Assembly: GCA_002366835.1 (NCBI GenBank)
Contig: DFBZ01000060.1
Location: 1 to 64,000 of the forward strand
Direction of reading: 5' to 3'
Length of the DNA stretch: 64,000 nt
Origin: Gammaproteobacteria bacterium UBA3067
GTDB taxonomy: Bacteria; Pseudomonadota; Gammaproteobacteria; Pseudomonadales; UBA3067
The translations under genes and the position numbers were made by a program. Positions 57,777-64,000 of the stretch are shown one piece after another. The notes beneath the pieces are model-generated. The model made no database searches. It had not been told where the DNA came from and saw only the letters and a list, made by a program, of their open reading frames with translations. Each line of letters opens with the position of its first letter. Position 1 is the stretch's first letter.

Positions 57777-59292
57777 TTATTTTTCACCGTGTGCTTTATA
57801 ATTCCACGGCAACAAACTCTCAATATCCTCAGCGACAGTCGCATTTGGAAGCCGCGTAAAAACTTCTTTTAAATAATCATACGGATTAATGCCGTTTGCC
57901 TTTGCAGCCTCAGTCAGGCTGAATAAATTAGCGCTGGCTTTGGCACCTGCCTGACTATTTGAGAAAAGCCAGTTTTTACGTCCTAAAGTAAGGGGGCGAA
58001 TAGCATTTTCAGCCAGATTGTTATCGATTGGATGGCATCCATCATCAAGATAGCCTATTAACCTCGGCCACTGTTCATGCAGGTGATAAAGTGCTTTGCC
58101 GAGCGCCATTTTTGGGGGCACATTGGCAATACTCTTATCCATCCAGATTTTGATTTTATCAACAATCGGCTTTGACTCCTTCTGTCTGATTTCATAGCGT
58201 TTGTCTGGCGCTAACTCTTTGATGCGTTTTTCGATAGCGTAAAGCTTTTGGATAAAGGCAATGGCTTGATCGGCTTTGCCGATTTTCCCTTTGGGCTGTA
58301 TTTTTTGTGCATCGATGAACTTTCGTCGGGCATGAGCCCAGCAACCCAGCCGCTGTGTTTTGTTTTGAACACAAGCAGGCTGATACCCCTGGTAGCCATC
58401 CACCATGAGTACCTTGGAATAATCTTGTAAAAGCTCTGTTGCAACAGTGCCGCTGCGAGTTGGTGAGTAGTGAAAAAGAATTGCTGGTTGTTGTGCGAAC
58501 GAAGCCAGTAGCCACATATAGCTTTTGCTTTGTGGTGCTTTGCCCGGCTCATTGAGAACCTGAAGCGGTGTTTCATCCATTTGAACAACAGGCTGTTCCA
58601 AAATGGATTCATGGATCAGGTTGATTAAGGGCTGGACTAAAGTACCACTTTTAATGATCCAGTTGGCAAGGTTTGTCCTGTTCATCGAAATACCAATGCG
58701 CTGAAACATCTCACTCTGCCGATAAAGGGGTAAGTGGTCACAGTATTTGTTAACAGCGATGTAGGCTAGCAAGCCAGGACTGGCGATGGATTTCTCAATA
58801 AGCAGTTTTGGTCTTTCAGCAGTCACCACGTGCTGCTCACAACAAGGGCAGGCGTACTTTTTGCGGATATGTTTGATGACTTTGATTTTGGCGGGAATGA
58901 TGTCGAGCTGTTCGTGTGATTCGTCACCGATATGCTTGAGTTCCACACCATCGTGCGGGCAGATCTTTTCTGACTCGGCTAAATCGTAAATAATTTCTTC
59001 TCGTGGCAGGTCATCAGGAATACTGATGCGAGGCTTTTTCTTTCGTGTATGACTGGCAACAGAGATCTTCGAGGGCACTTCAACAGATCCTACCTGTTCT
59101 GCTTCCGCTATTTCCTCTGCCTCATTAAACAGGCAGAGCTGATCGGGATTGTTTTTTTTCGCTGAAAGTACCAAAACGTTTCTGTTGAAAAGATTTGATC
59201 ATCTCTTCGAGTTGTTTGATTGTGTTGTTTTTATTGCGTAGTTGTTCTTTTAAAAAAGTGACTTCTCTTTGTAATAATTCCGCTGATTTCAT
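57777..59292 (-). pseudogene. IS66 TnpC transposase, A-tract frameshift
   Basis: The full gene starts at ATG 59292 (MKSAELLQREVTFLKEQLRN) and reads to KRFGTFSEK, then continues in a shifted frame as NNPDQLCLFNEAEE to the stop at 57777. The shift is at eight A residues (minus strand of 59152-59159) where seven would keep the frame. Zinc-binding CPCCEQH, transposase MDETPLQVL and DGYQGY are present in the downstream frame. Function is lost unless slippage at the A-tract restores the frame. Confidence 0.85.
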
Positions 59293-59316
59293 TAAGGAAT
59301 TATATCAGAAACCTCT

Positions 59317-59682
59317 CTAACCAAGGCTAGAAAAGTGTATCTTTTTATGGGCTTGCATTCGATTAATGTCAAATCCTCGGAGCAGCCAATCCCATTGCTC
59401 TGGATCTATCGACAGTGCGCTTTGAGCCTTATTTTTCGGCCATTTGAATTTTTCTTTTTCAAGCCGTTTGTACCAGAGCGCAAAGCCACTTTCATCCCAA
59501 TAAAGCGCCTTTAATTTATCCCGCTTTTTATTACAGAAAACAAACAGCGAACCAGACATTGACGATAGCGCCATCGCATCTTCCACAATCAGGCTTAAGC
59601 CATTAATAGATTTCCTGAAATCGACGGGTTCGATATGCAGATAAATATCCGTGTTATTACCCCAATGAATTACGCCAGACAT
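59317..59682 (-). CDS. tnpB: IS66 accessory protein TnpB
   Basis: 121-residue IS66 Orf2 protein, intact: IYLHIEPVDFRKSINGLSLI, SGSLFVFCNKKRDKLKALYW and ESGFALWYKRLEKEKFKWP are the family signature. It overlaps the end of tnpA. Confidence 0.94.
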   Translation of the reverse strand: MSGVIHWGNNTDIYLHIEPVDFRKSINGLSLIVEDAMALSSMSGSLFVFCNKKRDKLKALYWDESGFALWYKRLEKEKFKWPKNKAQSALSIDPEQWDWLLRGFDINRMQAHKKIHFSSLG

Positions 59683-59980
59683 TGTATCACCTCGGCAAGA
59701 AAGGATGCGCTGGCAGTAGTAGAAGGCAGCTCAAGCTCCACACCTTGCAAGCGAATAATCACCAGTGCACCTGAAAGCGTTTCATTTCCCGGCGCTCGAT
59801 CAAGCCGTATAAATTCAGCGCTGCTAGCGTGAAGTTCCGACGCGTTCAGAAGCTGTTTTTTCGAAAACTGAAGTATTTGGGATTAAGCCCATGCTCTTTG
59901 CAAAATTGCATTTGATTTAAGCTGCTGGCTTTTTGGGCTTGTATCAGAGCCTGCCATTCTTCTTTGCTGCGTCGAATCAT
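59670..59980 (-). pseudogene. IS66 TnpA, A-tract frameshift
   Basis: From ATG 59980, MIRRSKEEWQALIQAQKASS, MQFCKEHGLNPKYFSFRKN, then TGA after SF. In the next frame the family sequence continues (QLLNASELHASSAEF ... EVIQCLA) to a stop overlapping the tnpB start. One A is missing from a run of six (seven expected). The overlap of stop and start agrees with coupled translation of tnpA and tnpB in intact IS66. Confidence 0.8.
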
Positions 59981-60061
59981 TTGAAACCTCCCTAGTCAGA
60001 AAGGGAGGTATTTTAAGGCTTTGTATGATTATGGGCAGGGCGTGATTGGATTAGCGCTTAC

Positions 60062-60603
60062 CATTAAACAAGTTGAGAAAACTGACAGAGGCGCTGCCTA
60101 ATCGATGAGCCCATACACCAAATTTGACTATATCTCTTAAAAAAGCGCCCCAACCGACCTGAAAAACTGGAAGAAACGGTCAAACTGGATACGTATTAAA
60201 GAAAATTTTGCGTATTTTGTCGCCACCAATTATAGCGACTGAGCGATTACAACAAACCTAGCAGCAATCCCAGATTGTCAGCGACTAATGGCATGGTAAA
60301 AAAAACCACAGAGCGTATCGTCTCAATGACCAAAATCGTTTATATCGGGGATTCGCGCGGGATGATATGTATTTCGGGTATAGGCATTAAAGGAAAACCC
60401 AGCCTTCGCGTAACGAGGGCAAAACCCCAGTTGCAAAGCTATTGGCCTCGGCATCGCGAACCATAACACTTATCTCTTTACTGCCCCCTGATGTGGGCAA
60501 ACGCACCTTATTGATCGGTGGTTAGCGGTCCTTTTGGTCTCGAAACCGCCATCTGTATTTTAAAATACTGTCATATTTCATAATACCTTCAACGGCTAGA
60601 CAG
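60062..60603. other. Region between IS66 and the transglutaminase gene
   Basis: The frame at 60063-60110 (QVEKTDRGAA) may be a scrap of the DUF2254 gene. The rest has many stops in all frames and nothing I recognise. Confidence 0.4.
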
Positions 60604-61437
60604 TTACGCTGTGGAAACAGCATTTGCTCCTTCCCCAGCCGGATCTACAGCTTGATTAGAATGCGCACCCACCGATATTGACTGAAGCTGAGCCTGACCC
60701 ACTATCGTTGCAAACGAAGTATCTGCTGCATCTCGTCCAACACCGATACGAATAAACCCGCTGACGGGTGCCATCTTTGTAGCATCAAACAAGTACCAGC
60801 GCCCGTGAAGATACGCTTCGAAAAAACCGTGGAAATCTGGTGGCTCCAACCCAACGGCATAACCAGAGACATAACGAGCAGGAATACCCAGCGCACGACA
60901 CAAAGTAATGCTCACATGGGCAAAGTCACGACATACACCAGTGCGCTGGATAAACACATCACGGGCGCTGGAGGACACATCAGTAGTACCGGAAACATAA
61001 GATATATTTTTATTCACCCAGTCTGCAACAGCCTGGACTCGCGTGTGGCCTGGTGGCACGTTTGAAAATTCACGCCAGGCAAATTGCCCTAATTGATCTG
61101 ACTCACAGTAGCGACTGGGGTTCAAAAAAGGTAACACTTCTACTGGCACCTCCAGGTGATTCACCTCGTCCAGCACCTTAGGAGGAGTCACTTCGGGAAA
61201 TAGTGAAACTTTTGCTGAGTACGCTATTTTTAAATCGCAGGGTTGCACACTTAAGCGAATACCCCGGGAGCCATAATCATTTAACTCGCACCAACTGTAT
61301 TCGATCTGTGGCGATATACTGAGGTTTTCGTCATCCACTGTCTGGTAGTCAGTGATAGCAGGCACGATATTAAAGATAAAACTGGTGGGGGCAGTAACGC
61401 TGTAGAGTAGTTTTGATGTAACGTCGACCTGGGGCAT
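60604..61437 (-). CDS. Transglutaminase-like family protein
   Basis: 277-residue transglutaminase/protease-like enzyme with N-terminal Bact_transglu domain. The triad is Cys169 (RTGVCRDFAH), His203 (DFHGFFEAYL) and Asp218 (YLFDATKM). It is 15 bp after the Anbu protease gene and in the same orientation; both usually travel with an ATP-grasp and alpha-E protein, not seen here. Confidence 0.92.
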   Translation of the reverse strand: MPQVDVTSKLLYSVTAPTSFIFNIVPAITDYQTVDDENLSISPQIEYSWCELNDYGSRGIRLSVQPCDLKIAYSAKVSLFPEVTPPKVLDEVNHLEVPVEVLPFLNPSRYCESDQLGQFAWREFSNVPPGHTRVQAVADWVNKNISYVSGTTDVSSSARDVFIQRTGVCRDFAHVSITLCRALGIPARYVSGYAVGLEPPDFHGFFEAYLHGRWYLFDATKMAPVSGFIRIGVGRDAADTSFATIVGQAQLQSISVGAHSNQAVDPAGEGANAVSTA

Positions 61438-61452
61438 ATCAAGACTCCTGAC

Positions 61453-62175
61453 TTAAAGTTCAAAGAGATCTTTCGACCACTCAAGGGGAAAGCTTGCAAG
61501 CGCAGTTTGCAAGGTGTTTGTCCACCAATGGGTGGTTTCCTGTAATTCAATCAGTGTAAACCGCTGCCGTTTCATGGCGCCAGAATCACCATCCAACACT
61601 ATACAGTCAATAGGAAAATCCACATCGGTAACACTGGCGCGCGTGCCATCGAAAGCAAGAAACAAAAGAGCTAATGTCTCGGGAAGCGAACAACCTGAAC
61701 CCAGCAAGCGATCAAGTATCGGCTTCCCGTATGAGGTTTGCCCGATCATATGATAGGGAGCATCAGAAGTTGCCTCTACCCAATTCCCCTGGGGATAAAT
61801 GTAAAATAAGAATGGAGTTTCATCAGCCGAAAATTTACCTCCGATAATAGCATGCAGGTTAAAAGAAAGATTGGCGGCAGCAAGTGATGCTCCGTCTTCC
61901 TCCTTAACCCGTCGAAGGCATTCCCCAAATAAATTAGCCACCTCAAATAGATGGCATATTTCCCCTTTTTGTTTTTCCGCCAAGCTGGTTTCAAAATAAA
62001 TTGAGGTTTTATCCCGCACCGATCTTAGACCTGATGTCATAAAGAATAAACTGCCATCAGAATGGTAAACATGAGAGACTTTACCTTTACTGCTTTGCTC
62101 ATTTCCTTTGACAATACGAGTATCGGCCAGAGCGACTAATCCCGAATCCACTTTTGCTGCCACACAGAATGTCAT
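61453..62175 (-). CDS. Anbu proteasome-like peptidase
   Basis: Ancestral-beta-subunit (Anbu/BPH) member of the proteasome superfamily. ATG 62175 exposes the Thr nucleophile: MTFCVAAKVDSG, so Thr is residue 1 after Met removal; ALADTRIV follows. A GQTSYGKPILDRLL loop and Asp-rich second half agree with the family. ATG 62193 would hide the catalytic Thr, so it is rejected. It is first in a pair with transglutaminase. Confidence 0.9.
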   Translation of the reverse strand: MTFCVAAKVDSGLVALADTRIVKGNEQSSKGKVSHVYHSDGSLFFMTSGLRSVRDKTSIYFETSLAEKQKGEICHLFEVANLFGECLRRVKEEDGASLAAANLSFNLHAIIGGKFSADETPFLFYIYPQGNWVEATSDAPYHMIGQTSYGKPILDRLLGSGCSLPETLALLFLAFDGTRASVTDVDFPIDCIVLDGDSGAMKRQRFTLIELQETTHWWTNTLQTALASFPLEWSKDLFEL

Positions 62176-62909
62176 TACCTTACCCAACCCCAATCATTTG
62201 CTGAAAGTTTCTTTAGCTCGCCGATAACTTACACAGGGCATACCCTACTAGCCCATTACATCACCTCGTAGATAGAGTACTTTCTATGGGCGACCCCCGA
62301 CAATATAAGATGACTCATTTAACCTGTTGTAGCAAGTTAGCCGATCAACAATCCGATGAGCAACATATCTAAAGATATCGTTAACCGGCGTAGATATTTC
62401 ATGAACGCCTGAGCCAGCTTCGAGACACCTTTCCTTTTAATCCACCTGACAAGCTCCTCTGCATACCCTTGCGCAGATTGCTGCCTATTCTTCTTTTCCC
62501 TGAGTTGCTCAAGATAAAAAAGCGTACCCGCCGGATCAAAAAATATTTTTGAAAGTGAAAAATAGAATCAATCCAACTTTCAGGCTGAATGCCTAAACGC
62601 TGCAAAACAGGTGGTAACTGGCTATTGATGGCCCCTCGCTTATCTTCTTATAAAGTGCGCTCCTCCCAAAATTAACCTTTCCAGTCGTCTTCCTTATTGG
62701 CCATACCCGCCACGGCTTCATTTAAACGGCGCGCCCTCCCCTAGAGTCCCTCCAAGATGATAAAACAACGACAGGACACCCATAACAACATTGTTGGGCG
62801 TACTAAGGGCTAAATAAAATGAAGTCCCTACTATCGGAACTATATTTTTCACCCCTCCCCAAGTGCGCCTTTTCTAAAACCAAAAGAACATTCTCGCTTT
62901 TCATTATCT
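62176..62909. other. Intergenic region before ABC-2 permease
   Basis: Besides the fragment described next, no gene, terminator or promoter was clear. Confidence 0.4.
62350..62635 (-). pseudogene. Possible decayed coding fragment
   Basis: One frame reads NSQLPPVLQRLGIQPESW then IDSIFHFQK, and after a shift the next frame continues FFDPAGTLFYLEQLREKK, NRQQSAQGYAEELVRWIK and RKGVSKLAQAFMKY. The pattern resembles a transposase C-terminus but I cannot name the family. Confidence 0.35.
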
Positions 62910-63998
62910 TTATCCGAACTGCCTTTTAAAACGCCAAACACCAAATATAAACACCACACTTCCTAGCAGGGAAAGGCTCAACAATGAATCCCATAAAACG
63001 GCCAAACCCGCCCCTTTAAGTAATATGTCATAGGCCATTTCAATATAGTAATAGAGAGGAGAAAAATACATAGCCTGGCGAATACCGTCAGGCATTGCTT
63101 CTGGTGGTGTCCAAGCACCGGACAACAAAATAATAGGCATCATAATCATCATGACTAACATAGCCGCCTGAGCTAAATTCCGACTTATAGTTGAAATAAA
63201 AAGCCCTAAACCCGACATTGCAAAGGTATAAAGCGCCGTTACCAAAAAAAATAGCGGCAAACTTCCTTTTATTGGAATTTCAAAAAAACCATAAAGAACA
63301 AGCCCAACACACAGCGCTGTACCTATTAAGATAACCAGGGTCATGGAAATGACTTTAGGCAGCAATATTTGTATCGGTGTTAGCGGCGAAACCAACAATT
63401 GCTCAATCGTTCCTCGCTCTTTTTCCCTTACCGCTGCAGCAGCAGGCAGCAACATTGCCAAGACAGTAATGACCGTTAGTAATTCTGAAATTGACATAAA
63501 CCAGGCATCTTTCTGGTTGGGGTTGTACCAGACACGATGACGATCATCGACCATTGGCACCGCTTCCAGACTCTCTCCTGTTAAACCCATTCGCTGTAGC
63601 GCAGCATCAAAACCATACTGACCAATAATCTGCGCACTGTAACTGGCCGCCAGGGTACCAAGGATAGTATTGCTGGCATCAACCTGTACTTGTACAGCCG
63701 TCGGCTTTCCTTGAAGCAAGTCATGTTGAAACTTTGGGGGTATATCGAGTACGACCAAGGCCTCACCGTGATCTAATAATCGAACCCCTTCCTTCTCATT
63801 AAGAATCTCACCCAGCATCTTAAAATAAGGTGGTTGAAAGCGATAAATAAGCTCTCGCGAAGCCATGCTATGGTCTGCGTCATGCACCACAATAGCGCCT
63901 TGATTAAGATCCATCTTAACCCCACCTGCCATCATCACATCCAAGGTAAATAGATAAAGAACGGCACAGACCAAGACGGTATCACGCCCGAGTTGCAA
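62910..63998 (-). CDS. ABC-2 type permease (YhhJ-like), 5' end off window
   Basis: Membrane component of an ABC exporter, C-terminal about 360 residues. After a short first TM, a periplasmic domain (ALVVLDIPPKFQHDLLQGK, VDASNTILGTLAASY) precedes five TM helices with the REKERGTIEQLLVSPLTP motif, typical of YhhJ/YbhR/YbhS. The 5' end continues beyond 64000. The ATPase partner must lie to the right. Confidence 0.88.
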   Translation of the reverse strand: MQLGRDTVLVCAVLYLFTLDVMMAGGVKMDLNQGAIVVHDADHSMASRELIYRFQPPYFKMLGEILNEKEGVRLLDHGEALVVLDIPPKFQHDLLQGKPTAVQVQVDASNTILGTLAASYSAQIIGQYGFDAALQRMGLTGESLEAVPMVDDRHRVWYNPNQKDAWFMSISELLTVITVLAMLLPAAAAVREKERGTIEQLLVSPLTPIQILLPKVISMTLVILIGTALCVGLVLYGFFEIPIKGSLPLFFLVTALYTFAMSGLGLFISTISRNLAQAAMLVMMIMMPIILLSGAWTPPEAMPDGIRQAMYFSPLYYYIEMAYDILLKGAGLAVLWDSLLSLSLLGSVVFIFGVWRFKRQFG

Positions 63999-64000
63999 TA

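Larger units (their letters stand above)
57751..60061. mobile_element. IS66-family insertion sequence
   Basis: 2311 bp with terminal inverted repeats GTAAGCGC (57751-57758) and GCGCTTAC (60054-60061). It carries tnpA, tnpB and tnpC on the minus strand in the usual order. The flanking 8-mers (ctttcatc and cattaaac) differ, so the normal 8-bp target duplication is missing, meaning a deletion or rearrangement next to it. Confidence 0.92.

Noticed and set aside
57547..57801. 84-residue open frame as a real gene
   Set aside because: It is the middle of a broken DUF2254 gene that begins upstream at 57421 and runs into IS66.
57743..60069. 8-bp target duplication for IS66
   Set aside because: The flanking 8-mers differ (ctttcatc and cattaaac).

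Overview
The window reads as part of a gammaproteobacterial chromosome. The evidence is a biotin operon with a BirA-type operator, a recC-recB-recD locus, tamA-tamB, htpX, srkA, and divergent tesA/ybbAP genes. Gene content (sulfide:quinone oxidoreductase, agmatine deiminase pathway, TIGR04219-type porin-like protein) suggests an aerobic marine lineage such as Cellvibrionales or relatives; this placement is inference. There are no rRNA genes or CRISPR arrays; two tRNA genes (Gly-GCC, Glu-UUC) are present.

Left third (1-24000): bioB-bioF-bioH-bioC run leftward from a promoter whose -35 box lies inside a BirA operator, divergent from comF and srkA. Then come a porin-like outer-membrane protein, a type I sulfide:quinone oxidoreductase, a receiver-PAS-GGDEF-degenerate EAL protein, argG, and a membrane-tethered LuxR-type regulator divergent from a cytochrome b561-like gene, with a perfect palindrome between them. 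A rightward cluster follows: aminotransferase, aguA, aguB, DAHP synthase and a glycerophosphodiesterase. After the tRNAs lie a coiled-coil protein, glutathione peroxidase, an unknown exported protein and an alkaline phosphatase.

Middle (24000-45000): a large phytase/esterase-like lipoprotein gene is divergent from the phosphatase, with Pho-box-like repeats facing both ways. Next are a YcaQ-type glycosylase, recCBD, ybbA-ybbP, htpX, yihY and tesA. The tesA/ybbA divergent junction occurs twice, about 3 kb apart: the left copy keeps ybbA and a ruined tesA, the right copy keeps tesA and a ruined ybbA.

Right third (45000-64000): a cupin, a giant MscK-like channel, a CorA-type transporter, a frameshifted IS5-family element next to the tail of a broken MscS gene, tamA-tamB, and an IS66 element (with single-base A-tract indels in tnpA and tnpC) sitting in a broken DUF2254 gene. 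The window ends with an Anbu proteasome-like protease, its transglutaminase partner, and the 3' part of an ABC-2 permease. 

Repetitive DNA is notable: a MITE-like element with 12-bp terminal inverted repeats (8662-8843, partial copy at 1-121), a 50-bp module nested inside one copy but absent from the other and recurring at 37283-37332, and a 118-bp element with 17-bp inverted repeats beside recC.
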